A stretch of DNA of 18,097 bases from JBAROU01 sp049642385 (GTDB lineage: Bacteria; Chloroflexota; Dehalococcoidia; DSTF01; RBG-16-68-14). Below are positions 1 to 6,227 of this stretch, in pieces. The stretch is from assembly GCA_049642385.1 (NCBI GenBank), contig JBAROU010000227.1, positions 1 through 18,097 of the forward strand. The letters are read 5' to 3'. The position numbers and the translations under genes are program-made. Each line of letters begins with the position of its first letter. Within the stretch, counting starts at the first letter, position 1. Below the pieces are notes generated by a model. The model was not told the DNA's origin. It ran no database searches and worked only from the letters and a program-made list of their open reading frames with translations.

Positions 1-602
1 GGAGAAAGCCGGTCCAGGTCATCCAAGGTCACAACCACGCGACGGCGGAGCTTCTGGCTGATGTCGCGAATGGCAGCGCGAAGATCGTCAATGCCAGGAA
101 CCCTTTGACGTACGTTTGCGAAATCCACACCAAATCCGAACATACTCACTGTTGGCAGAGATGACAACGTTCTGCGCACACCCTGCCAAGTTCCCTTCAT
201 TACGCGAGAACCACGAAACTCCGGCTCTTCGAGCAGCCGCTTTTCCAAGGCCGACAGAAAGCCCTGGATGAGCCCTTCCTCAGAATTGAAGAACCACGGG
301 TCGAACTCCACAATCAGGTATTCACGTGTCCGGAAGTCATCTGTCAGGAGGTTGAGCACGGAAGTCTTGCCTTCTCCCCACGGCGCTGTGATGGCTAATA
401 CGAGCGGCTGGTTCTCGGGCCAAGCGGCGACGGCGCGGGCAAGTCTCTGAATGACTTCGCTCCGGTTCAGCAGGTCCTGGTCCCGTTCAGTGATGGGCTC
501 ATCAGAAAACAAGACGTCATTAAGCTCGTTTCCGTTTGCGTTCGGGTCCGGAGTTTGGGTCTGACCACGCAAGGCTCGAAAGATCCCCTTCAAGAAGCTC
601 AT
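1..602 (-). CDS. KAP-family P-loop NTPase, N-terminal part (3' end off the window)
   Basis: The frame is open from an ATG at 602 to the window edge (200 complete codons), so the gene is partial. Walker A is APWGEGKTS around residues 73-81 (Lys79). A KAP-type EFDPWFF motif follows at about 99-105. A Walker B of the form VVVTLDDLDRLS (Asp194/Asp195) sits near the visible end. KAP proteins are STAND-like ATPases, some tied to phage exclusion or membrane-associated complexes. Many carry membrane segments between Walker A and B; none is obvious here, so this looks like a soluble variant. A strong Shine-Dalgarno (GGAGGT, 9 nt before ATG) supports the start. A short ORF ends 2 nt upstream, suggesting translational coupling. 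The family call is from motifs read by eye; the biological role is unknown. Confidence 0.85.
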   Translation of the reverse strand, partial: MSFLKGIFRALRGQTQTPDPNANGNELNDVLFSDEPITERDQDLLNRSEVIQRLARAVAAWPENQPLVLAITAPWGEGKTSVLNLLTDDFRTREYLIVEFDPWFFNSEEGLIQGFLSALEKRLLEEPEFRGSRVMKGTWQGVRRTLSSLPTVSMFGFGVDFANVRQRVPGIDDLRAAIRDISQKLRRRVVVTLDDLDRLS

Positions 603-604
603 AA

Positions 605-673
605 CTACCCCACCTCCCGCAGTCGCACCACCGGGATGTTGCGCTCCGTGCCCTGCCTCACCTGTACGTCCAT
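605..673 (-). CDS. Possible 22-codon leader ORF upstream of the KAP NTPase
   Basis: A minus-strand ATG at 673 opens a 22-codon frame ending in TAG at 607-605, two bases before the ATG of the KAP gene. It has its own strong Shine-Dalgarno (GGAGGAG, 9 nt before ATG). The peptide begins MDVQVRQGTERN and ends RLREVG. The Shine-Dalgarno of the KAP gene lies inside this ORF's last codons, the usual geometry for translational coupling. I do not recognise the peptide. It could be a regulatory leader, the relic of a longer upstream gene, or chance. Confidence 0.4.
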   Translation of the reverse strand: MDVQVRQGTERNIPVVRLREVG

Positions 674-734
674 GCAATATCGACTCCTCCAGGCTAGTCT
701 AGCTCAACGCTCGTGCTCCCACCTCGAGTCTCTA

Positions 735-773
735 GCCTCCAACCCCTGGTTCCTCCATACTGGCGTTGGAGGC
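735..773 (+). promoter_or_regulatory. Inverted repeat that can sequester the folD ribosome binding site
   Basis: GCCTCCAAC at 735-743 is a perfect 9-bp complement of GTTGGAGGC at 765-773, which contains the folD Shine-Dalgarno GGAGG (768-772). A second anti-Shine-Dalgarno element, CCTCCA at 752-757, could pair with TGGAGG at 767-772 instead, so two exclusive hairpins are possible. This could be a translational switch, a thermosensor or a fortuitous pairing. No known folate-binding riboswitch was recognised. Confidence 0.4.
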
Positions 774-776
774 GTC

Positions 777-1664
777 ATGACCGCCGACATCATCGATGGC
801 AAGGCAATCGCGGCCCAGGTCCGGGCCGAGCTGCGGCCACGCGTTGACGCGGTGCTCAAGCGCGGCGTCTTGCCCGGCCTCGCCTTCGTCCTCGTGGGCA
901 AGAACCCCGCGTCCGAGAGCTACGTGCGCATCAAAGGCAAGGACTGCGCCGAGATCGGCATCAAGACGGAGACGTACCGCCTGCCCGCAGAGGTCTCCCA
1001 GGATGAGATCATCGACCTCGTCCGCCGCATCAACGCTGACCACACCTGGCATGGCCAGCTCGTCCAGCTGCCGCTGCCAGACCACATCGACGAAGAGGCC
1101 GTGATCGCCGAAGTCGATCCCGCCAAGGACGTCGACGGCCTCCATCCGCAGAGCCAGGGCCGCCTGCTCCGTGGCCTGCCTACCTACCTCCCTGCGACGC
1201 CCCACGGCATCCAGCAGCTCCTTCTGCGCAGCGGCCACCCGCCGGAAGGCAAGCACGTCGTCATCTGCGGGCGCTCGAACCTCGTTGGTAAGCCGCTCGC
1301 CGTGCTGCTGATGCAAAAGCAGCACGGCGCTAACGCGACCGTCACTGTCTGCCACACTGGCACCTCGAACCTACCGGACATCGCCCGCCAGGCCGATGTC
1401 CTCGTCGCCGCCATGGGCCGCGCCCGCGCTGTCACGGCCGACATGGTGCGCGAAGGCGCCGTTGTCATCGACGTTGGCACGAACTCCATCCCCGATGCCT
1501 CCCGCAAGAGCGGCCGGCGCCTCGTCGGCGACGTCGACTTCGAGGCCGTGCGCGAGAAGGCAGCGGCGATAACCCCCGTACCAGGGGGCGTCGGCCCCAT
1601 GACCAGCGCGATGCTGCTCTGGAACACCGTCCTCGCGGCTGAGGGCGGCCCGTACGCAGCGTGA
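777..1664 (+). CDS. folD: Bifunctional methylenetetrahydrofolate dehydrogenase / methenyl-THF cyclohydrolase
   Basis: This cytosolic one-carbon enzyme interconverts 5,10-methylene-THF and 10-formyl-THF using NADP. The 295-residue product has the whole family pattern: ESYVRIKGK (catalytic-site Tyr49 and Lys53), VQLPLPDHI, DVDGLHPQSQGRL, the dinucleotide-binding stretch VVICGRSNLVGKPLA, VIDVGTN, and a C-terminal PVPGGVGPMTSAML. The frame is open further upstream to 555, but homology begins at ATG 777, which has GGAGG at 768-772, so I use that start. The gene stands alone between a divergent NTPase gene and a lipoprotein pair. Its ribosome binding site lies in an inverted repeat, which may regulate translation. 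Confidence 0.97.
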   Translation: MTADIIDGKAIAAQVRAELRPRVDAVLKRGVLPGLAFVLVGKNPASESYVRIKGKDCAEIGIKTETYRLPAEVSQDEIIDLVRRINADHTWHGQLVQLPLPDHIDEEAVIAEVDPAKDVDGLHPQSQGRLLRGLPTYLPATPHGIQQLLLRSGHPPEGKHVVICGRSNLVGKPLAVLLMQKQHGANATVTVCHTGTSNLPDIARQADVLVAAMGRARAVTADMVREGAVVIDVGTNSIPDASRKSGRRLVGDVDFEAVREKAAAITPVPGGVGPMTSAMLLWNTVLAAEGGPYAA

Positions 1665-1691
1665 ACCGTGTGATCGACGCACGAGACGCGC

Positions 1692-1697
1692 TACACT
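1692..1697 (+). promoter_or_regulatory. Possible -10 element for the lipoprotein pair
   Basis: TACACT at 1692-1697 stands 11 nt before the ATG at 1709. No Shine-Dalgarno is visible before that ATG and no good -35 is seen, so the transcript may have a very short 5' leader. This is a weak prediction from one hexamer. Confidence 0.25.
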
Positions 1698-1708
1698 AGT
1701 CGACGACG

Positions 1709-2338
1709 ATGAAGGCTAAGCTTCTCGCAATCGTCTCCGGGCTGCTCCTGCTCGCGTCGTTGTCGGCCTGCTGGGGTGGTGGCGGGTCCGGCTATCCAGC
1801 GGCTGGCGAGGATCATTTCGCAGCGGTGCACGGCACCCTTCAACTCGCGCTCGGCGAGGGCGATGCCAACACCGCCTCGGTCGATCTCGCAGGAAGCGCC
1901 GTCGTCAGACGCCAGGAGTCAGAAACTGGCAACGATGGTCTGCAGTCCATCATGACCGAACTGGTCGACCTGCAGCTCCAGGGGAACGGCGACTTTGGAT
2001 CCGTCACCGTGCATCTTCACCCCGACAAGAGATCGCACGGCGGCGTTCGTCAGCAAAAAGCCGGCAAAGACTTCCCCGCCGATGGCTATTTCCAGCTGTT
2101 CCTGGAGATCGTCATTGCTGACGAGAACCTCACGGTACGGAACGAGACGCAATTACCTGTGGTGGCCACGCTCATGACCGTCCCACCGGCCGCGGGCAAA
2201 ACGTTCGAGTTGGCGGAAAACTTCAACGTTGCGGTCTACACGTCGGATGCTCAGCAGGTCGGCACGGTCGAAAGCCTGACGCTCACATTCGGACCGGCTG
2301 AGACCACGGATATCACCACGCCGGAAGCCGGCGGCTAA
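1709..2338 (+). CDS. Lipoprotein with an 'FPAD-xF-x-F' domain
   Basis: The product has 209 residues. It starts with a lipoprotein signal peptide ending in LSAC (lipid-modified Cys21) followed by a Gly-rich linker, so it should be anchored to the outer face of the membrane. I do not recognise a named family. The body is predicted beta-rich and contains FPADGYFQLFLEI near residues 125-137. A similar block occurs in the next gene (FPADSFFDVFVEI) and in the surface protein at 7931-9727 (FPASSFFDVFFEV), with a preceding xTELVDLxLxG element in matching position. The three appear to be paralogues of one extracellular domain. The next gene begins 3 nt after the stop, implying one operon. Function unknown. 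Confidence 0.8.
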   Translation: MKAKLLAIVSGLLLLASLSACWGGGGSGYPAAGEDHFAAVHGTLQLALGEGDANTASVDLAGSAVVRRQESETGNDGLQSIMTELVDLQLQGNGDFGSVTVHLHPDKRSHGGVRQQKAGKDFPADGYFQLFLEIVIADENLTVRNETQLPVVATLMTVPPAAGKTFELAENFNVAVYTSDAQQVGTVESLTLTFGPAETTDITTPEAGG

Positions 2339-2341
2339 ACC

Positions 2342-3355
2342 ATGAAACGGCCGCATTTTATGGCCCTCACGGTCATCATCGGCGCATTCCTGCTGGGAAG
2401 CGCTTGCGTCGGCGGGGGTGGCGCCAAAGAGGCGACGAACTATCCCTCCGCGGGTGAGGACGTCTTCGAGAACACGAGCGCTACGATCGAAATCGAGATC
2501 ACCCCGGAAGGCGCGACCGTAGCGCCCAACGTGCTCGGCGCCCTCCAGGCCGTCGAGTTGCACGGCCCTGCCCGGATCAGCAGAGGTGACCCGTTGTTTG
2601 ACGATGGCATCGCCGTGATCCCGACGGAGATCGTCGAGCTGAACCTGACCGGCGACAGCCCGTTCGGGCCGGTCATCGTTCGCCAGAGCTCGAATCACCG
2701 GTCCACAGGCCAGGTGCGACAGCAGGAGAAGGGCCGGGACTTCCCGGCCGACAGCTTCTTTGACGTGTTCGTCGAGATCGAGGTGCCCGACATGGGCATC
2801 ACTGCATCCAACGACGCAGCGCTCAGCATGCATGCCACGCTCACTGGCGTCCCGCCTGCAGCCGGTGATGCGTATCGCAGCGCGAACGACGGACCGCTGC
2901 CGATCTTCACCTCGGCCGGCCGGCAGGTCGGCCAGATCGTGGACGCCCTACACATTCCTCAACCGTCCCCGCCCCTTACCGGCGAACCGGGAGCGACGGC
3001 GACATCCGAGGCTTCGACGCCGATCCCATCCGTCGGTCCGACCGGCGCTGAACAGCCCCGGACCGAAGGCGGCTGCGAGCACGGCGTCGGCCAGTCCGTC
3101 CTCTTCATCTCCTTCACCGGCCTGCAGCCTGGCCAGGTTCTGACCGGGACGGTTCAAGGCGTGCAGGAGGCCGCGGGCGGCGTCATCGGCGACGGCACGT
3201 TCACCGTCACCGCCGACGCCGCAGGGAACGCGACGGCGGAAGTCGACATAAACAAGCTTGGCCCCTACCAATGGGCGGCTGGAGTCAGCGCCGGCACGTT
3301 TTTGGTCGAGCAGGAGTGTCCTGGGCCGCCTGGATCGGGCGGCGCGACGGGATAG
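2342..3355 (+). CDS. Two-domain lipoprotein, paralogue of its upstream neighbour
   Basis: The 337-residue product has a signal peptide ending in GSAC (lipid Cys22) and a GGGG linker. Residues about 35-200 repeat the domain of the upstream lipoprotein: IVELNLTGDSPFG, GQVRQQEKGRDFPADSFFDVF, ATLTGVPPAAG. A Pro/Thr/Ser-rich linker (about 202-236) leads to a second, probably Ig-like beta domain (about 238-330) containing two cysteines (near GGCEHGVG and EQECPG) that could form a disulfide. No clear Shine-Dalgarno precedes the ATG. The 3-nt gap suggests translation is coupled to the upstream gene. No enzymatic motif is visible; a surface adhesion or binding role is only a guess. Confidence 0.8.
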   Translation: MKRPHFMALTVIIGAFLLGSACVGGGGAKEATNYPSAGEDVFENTSATIEIEITPEGATVAPNVLGALQAVELHGPARISRGDPLFDDGIAVIPTEIVELNLTGDSPFGPVIVRQSSNHRSTGQVRQQEKGRDFPADSFFDVFVEIEVPDMGITASNDAALSMHATLTGVPPAAGDAYRSANDGPLPIFTSAGRQVGQIVDALHIPQPSPPLTGEPGATATSEASTPIPSVGPTGAEQPRTEGGCEHGVGQSVLFISFTGLQPGQVLTGTVQGVQEAAGGVIGDGTFTVTADAAGNATAEVDINKLGPYQWAAGVSAGTFLVEQECPGPPGSGGATG

Positions 3356-3398
3356 CTGCTCGCGCCGAAGCAGACACAGCGGATTCGCCTGGGTGCTA

Positions 3399-3427
3399 TT
3401 GAATCCCTCCGCAAACTCTGCTAGCAT
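3399..3427 (+). promoter_or_regulatory. Candidate promoter of the aquaporin gene
   Basis: TTGAAT (3399-3404) and TAGCAT (3422-3427) are separated by 17 nt, matching the primary sigma-factor layout, and lie in the 156-nt gap before the aquaporin. No other gene is in this gap. Confidence 0.4.
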
Positions 3428-3511
3428 CACGCCGACAGACGGAATCGTTGCTGCGCTCACCGCCGCTCGCTAGCACGGGCGGCGGCGCGGCATCGAGCAA
3501 GGAGGCAAGCT

Positions 3512-4276
3512 ATGGCCATCCAACTGGGCTTTCAGCCGCAAGACTTCTCCCTCAAGACGTGGCGCGCCGTCGCCGCCGAGTTCATCGGCACCGGCATGTT
3601 CGTCACCATCGGCGTGGGTTCGGTCGTCGCGGCGAACGCGTTCATCACGGACCAGGGGGCGCCACTGCCTGCCGTCCCAGGCGTCGGCTTGATCATCGCC
3701 GTCGCCATCGCGCATGGGTTGGGCATACTGCTCGCCGTCTCTGCCACCGCCGGCATTTCTGGTGGGCACATCAACCCGGCGGTGACCTTTGCCATGGTGC
3801 TGACCGGCAGGACCAAAATCTCGACCGGCGTCCTCTACGTGGCCGCGCAGCTTGTCGCGGCCACCTTCGCCGTCCTCCTCATCAAAGCGGTCATCAGCGG
3901 CCCGTATCAGTCGGGGCTGGGCGTGCACGGGTTGAGTTCGGTGCTTGAGGATAACGTGGGCAACGGCAGTGGTGCAGGACTGCTCGTAGAGGGCGTGCTC
4001 ACCTTCTTCCTGGTCTACGTTGTCTACGCCACAGCCGTCGACCCCAAGGGCCCGCGCAACCTGGCGCCGGCCGCCATCGGCCTCGTCATCATGGCGGACC
4101 ACTTTGTCGGCATTCCTCTCACCGGCGCGTCGATGAACCCGGCGCGCTCGTTCGGGCCGGCGATGGTGGCGCAGAACTGGGCCGACCACTGGGTCTACTG
4201 GATCGGCCCGCTCGTCGGCGCCGCCGTCGCCGCTGCCGTGTATGAGCTGGTCTTCATGACGCGCGGCGACGAATAG
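3512..4276 (+). CDS. Aquaporin (MIP family water channel)
   Basis: The 254-residue integral membrane channel has the duplicated MIP layout of six membrane spans and two half-helices. The two NPA boxes are GGHINPAVTF (residues 88-90) and GASMNPARSFGP (209-211). His197 and Arg212 occupy the positions of AqpZ His174 and Arg189 in the selectivity filter, which argues for water rather than glycerol. The filter residue equivalent to AqpZ Thr183 is Ala here. The start at ATG 3512 is supported by GGAGG at 3501-3505. The gene has its own putative promoter and is followed by the fluoride riboswitch of the next transcript. Confidence 0.95.
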   Translation: MAIQLGFQPQDFSLKTWRAVAAEFIGTGMFVTIGVGSVVAANAFITDQGAPLPAVPGVGLIIAVAIAHGLGILLAVSATAGISGGHINPAVTFAMVLTGRTKISTGVLYVAAQLVAATFAVLLIKAVISGPYQSGLGVHGLSSVLEDNVGNGSGAGLLVEGVLTFFLVYVVYATAVDPKGPRNLAPAAIGLVIMADHFVGIPLTGASMNPARSFGPAMVAQNWADHWVYWIGPLVGAAVAAAVYELVFMTRGDE

Positions 4277-4277
4277 C

Positions 4278-4307
4278 TTGCTCGAGCTGGCGGGGTCATG
4301 GTAAACA
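4278..4307 (+). promoter_or_regulatory. Weak candidate promoter for the fluoride operon
   Basis: TTGCTC at 4278-4283 is followed after 17-18 nt by GTAAAC/TAAACA at 4301-4307, immediately upstream of the riboswitch aptamer. The position is right but the match is poor. Confidence 0.25.
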
Positions 4308-4314
4308 AACGATA

Positions 4315-4380
4315 CCGGCGATGAGGCTCGCCGGACCGGCCTAGCCGGTCGAACTGCCGTTGGAGCTGATGGCCTCTACC
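4315..4380 (+). promoter_or_regulatory. Fluoride riboswitch (crcB motif)
   Basis: The stretch shows the conserved core of the fluoride aptamer. It opens with GGCGATGAGGCTCGCC (4317-4332), followed by a second hairpin CCGGCCTAGCCGG (4336-4348) and the 3' signature GCTGATGGCCTCTACC (4365-4380). It precedes a fluoride channel gene, as is typical for this class. The 3' end of the aptamer is also the 5' arm of a terminator stem. Fluoride binding should therefore hold this strand in the aptamer pseudoknot and prevent termination, switching crcB on. Confidence 0.92.
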
Positions 4381-4404
4381 GTCAAGGTAGAGGCCATTTC
4401 TTGT
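4369..4404 (+). terminator. Intrinsic terminator forming the riboswitch expression platform
   Basis: ATGGCCTCTACC (4369-4380) pairs perfectly over 12 bp with GGTAGAGGCCAT (4386-4397) around a GTCAA loop, followed by a T-rich run (TTTCTT). The 5' arm is shared with the riboswitch 3' core, so aptamer and terminator are mutually exclusive. Confidence 0.9.
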
Positions 4405-4422
4405 GTGCGAAGGAGGCCAGCG

Positions 4423-4797
4423 ATGCTCGAACGCGTGCTGCTCGTCGCCGCTGCTGGCGCCGTGGGCAGCATCTTGCGCTACCTCGTCTCCGGACTCGTC
4501 GTCGACTGGGTCGGCCCGAGCACCTGGGGCACGTTCGTTGTCAACATAACGGGTGCTGTCATGCTGGGCTTTCTGGTCGGCGTCACGGAGGAGCGGTGGC
4601 TTGCGCCCTACTATGTGCGGACGGCGCTCGCCATCGGCCTGCTGGGCGCATACACCACGTTCTCGACACTCATGTTCGAGACGGTCGACCTGGCGGAGTC
4701 GCGCTCGTTCGTCGCCGCGGGGGCAAACGTGCTGGGCAGCGTGACAGCCGGCCTCATGGCTGTGTATGCTGGGCTTGTCGTCGGGCGGACCGTCTGA
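4423..4797 (+). CDS. crcB: Fluoride exporter/channel CrcB (Fluc)
   Basis: This 124-residue four-span membrane protein exports fluoride as a dual-topology dimer. Visible family motifs are GAVGSILRYLVSG, WGTFVVNITGAVMLGFLVG (pore Asn41) and GLLGAYTTFSTLMFE (the TTFST box around 78-82). Length is normal for the family. An open frame extends upstream to 4360 but would run through the riboswitch terminator. The start at ATG 4423 has AGGAGG at 4411-4416 and fits the family N-terminus. It is controlled by the fluoride riboswitch, and the next gene starts 13 nt after its stop. Confidence 0.95.
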   Translation: MLERVLLVAAAGAVGSILRYLVSGLVVDWVGPSTWGTFVVNITGAVMLGFLVGVTEERWLAPYYVRTALAIGLLGAYTTFSTLMFETVDLAESRSFVAAGANVLGSVTAGLMAVYAGLVVGRTV

Positions 4798-4810
4798 CGG
4801 AGTGTCTCAC

Positions 4811-5158
4811 ATGAAAATCGAGGGACCCGGCAAGCTACTACGCATTTTCATCGGCGAAGCGGATCGCTGGCACGGGAAGAGCCTCGCGGAGGCCATCGTC
4901 CTGATGCTGCGCGCTGAGGGATACGCCGGCGCGACGGTCATCCGCGGCGTCGAAGGCTTCGGTGCTAACAGCCGCATCCACACGGCCCACGTCCTCCGGC
5001 TCTCCGAAGACCTGCCGATCGTGATCGAGGTCGTCGACCAAGAAGAACGCATCCGCGCCGTCCTTCCCAAGCTGGACGAGATGGTGCAAGAGGGCTTGGT
5101 CTGTCTCGCTGACGTCGATATCGTGATGTACCGCCACAGCGCCCAGAGCGCTGGCTAG
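4811..5158 (+). CDS. DUF190 family protein
   Basis: The 115-residue soluble protein belongs to DUF190, a small alpha/beta family with a PII (GlnB)-like fold that is often encoded beside crcB. Typical features are the N-terminal KLLRIFIGEADRWHGKSL, the GYAGATVIRGVEGFGA segment, and LPIVIEVVDQEERI. I use ATG 4811 with GGAG at 4799-4802 because the upstream extension overlaps crcB and is not family-like. It sits 13 nt after crcB, so it should be fluoride-induced with it. Its biochemical role is not established; a regulatory role for the channel is inference. Its stop codon overlaps that of dut on the other strand. Confidence 0.92.
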   Translation: MKIEGPGKLLRIFIGEADRWHGKSLAEAIVLMLRAEGYAGATVIRGVEGFGANSRIHTAHVLRLSEDLPIVIEVVDQEERIRAVLPKLDEMVQEGLVCLADVDIVMYRHSAQSAG

Positions 5159-5595
5159 GTTCCTGTCGAGCCGTGGCCTCCAGCGCCCCGCTCGCTCGAC
5201 GCCAGTTCGTCCACCTCGATCAGCTGTAGTTCCGCTATACGGCCCACCACGAGCTGCGCGATGCGGTCGCCGTGCGCGATACGGTGCTCCGTCCGACTCC
5301 CGAAGACCCACATCGTCACCAGTACCTCGCCTCGATAGTCGCTGTCGATCGTGCCGAAGCTCACGCCCACACCCTTGAGCGATAGCCCCGAGCGCGGCCG
5401 CACCTGCACGTCGAACCCGCGCGGGATTTCGAGCGCGATACCCGTTGGCACGCGCACGGGGTCGGAGCTCAACATCAGTTCGCCATCTGGCAAGCAGGCG
5501 TAGAGGTCCAGGCCGGACGCTTCGTCCGTAGCGCGAACCGGTACCTGCGCGTTCGGGTGGAGTCGCTGGACTTTCAGAGCGGGGCCGTTCTTCAC
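5155..5595 (-). CDS. dut: Deoxyuridine 5'-triphosphate nucleotidohydrolase (dUTPase)
   Basis: It hydrolyses dUTP to dUMP and pyrophosphate, keeping uracil out of DNA and supplying dTMP synthesis; trimeric dUTPases of this length (146 aa) are standard. All five motifs are present: I ASGLDLYA (26-33), II RPRSGLSLKG (66-75), III GTIDSDYRGE (81-90, catalytic Asp84), IV GDRIAQL (109-115) and V RGAGGHGSTG (136-145). Motif V has His where most family members have Phe. The start is GTG at 5595. No Shine-Dalgarno is visible, but TATCTT lies 6 nt upstream, so a leaderless transcript is possible. It follows the ferredoxin gene by 63 nt on the same strand. Confidence 0.95.
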   Translation of the reverse strand: MKNGPALKVQRLHPNAQVPVRATDEASGLDLYACLPDGELMLSSDPVRVPTGIALEIPRGFDVQVRPRSGLSLKGVGVSFGTIDSDYRGEVLVTMWVFGSRTEHRIAHGDRIAQLVVGRIAELQLIEVDELASSERGAGGHGSTGT

Positions 5596-5658
5596 GAAGC
5601 GAAGATAGCAGAGAAGGGACGTTGCGGGACAGGCGCAGGCCTGGTGTTCGGCGCAGGC

Positions 5659-6156
5659 TTACCCGGCCGAGGCGGCCACCGGCTCCTTCACTTCTTCAAG
5701 CTCGATCTCCCACGCCCGCTTCTTCTGGATCTCGCGTGGCGGGTCGATGTAGATCGCGCCCCAGCCGCAGGCGTCCTCGCACAGGCGACAGCCGGTACAC
5801 TTCTTTTCGATCAGCGTCGCCGTGCCGAAGAAATCGCCCACCTGTCGCTCCACGTCGCCCAGCTCCAGCGCCTCGAACGGGCAGATCTGGATGCACAGCT
5901 CGCAGCCGCTGCCGATGCAATTGTCCTCAATGACGATCGCCTTCGGCCATTCCTTGCGTGGGAACGTGCGGCAGACATCCCCCACCTCGTCCAGGATCGC
6001 CTCGGGTGGGCAGACGACGCCACAGGCGCCGCAGTCGATGCACAGCTCCGGGTCGATGACGTGGATGACGTTCCGCTCGCCGGAGATCGCGTCGGTCGGG
6101 CAGCGCTTCGTGCACGCCGTACAGCCGATGCAGGTGTCGATGATCGTATAGGGCAC
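5659..6156 (-). CDS. Ferredoxin-like protein with four 4Fe-4S cluster motifs
   Basis: The 165-residue soluble electron carrier has two ferredoxin diclusters in tandem. The cluster motifs are CIGCTACTKRCP, CIDCGACGVVCP, CIGSGCELCIQICP (one extra residue in the first spacer) and CTGCRLCEDACGW (lacks the usual Pro). The C-terminus is an acidic/basic tail without metal ligands. The start is GTG at 6156 with GGAGG on the minus strand at 6166-6162, 5 nt away. A good promoter lies just upstream (6192-6220). The redox partner is not encoded nearby, so its pathway cannot be named from this window. Confidence 0.9.
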   Translation of the reverse strand: MPYTIIDTCIGCTACTKRCPTDAISGERNVIHVIDPELCIDCGACGVVCPPEAILDEVGDVCRTFPRKEWPKAIVIEDNCIGSGCELCIQICPFEALELGDVERQVGDFFGTATLIEKKCTGCRLCEDACGWGAIYIDPPREIQKKRAWEIELEEVKEPVAASAG

Positions 6157-6191
6157 GAACGCCTCCGTGGTAGTATCGACAGTCCGCGCCT

Positions 6192-6220
6192 AGTATATCG
6201 TTTCACAAACGGCGCGGCAA
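6192..6220 (-). promoter_or_regulatory. Candidate promoter for the ferredoxin gene
   Basis: On the minus strand TTGCCG (6220-6215) and TATACT (6197-6192) are spaced 17 nt. The site lies in the short gap between the UbiA gene stop (6228) and the ferredoxin start (6156), giving a leader of about 30 nt. Confidence 0.55.
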
Positions 6221-6227
6221 ACGGCGA

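Noticed and set aside
555..776. N-terminal extension of the folD frame
   Set aside because: No family similarity; it would include the inverted repeat and the Shine-Dalgarno of ATG 777, where FolD homology starts.
3470..4189. 239-codon minus-strand ORF
   Set aside because: Antisense shadow of the aquaporin gene, composition of Arg, Asp, His and Gly without domains.
4360..4422. N-terminal extension of crcB
   Set aside because: The extra codons are the riboswitch 3' end and terminator; ATG 4423 has a good AGGAGG and fits the family length.
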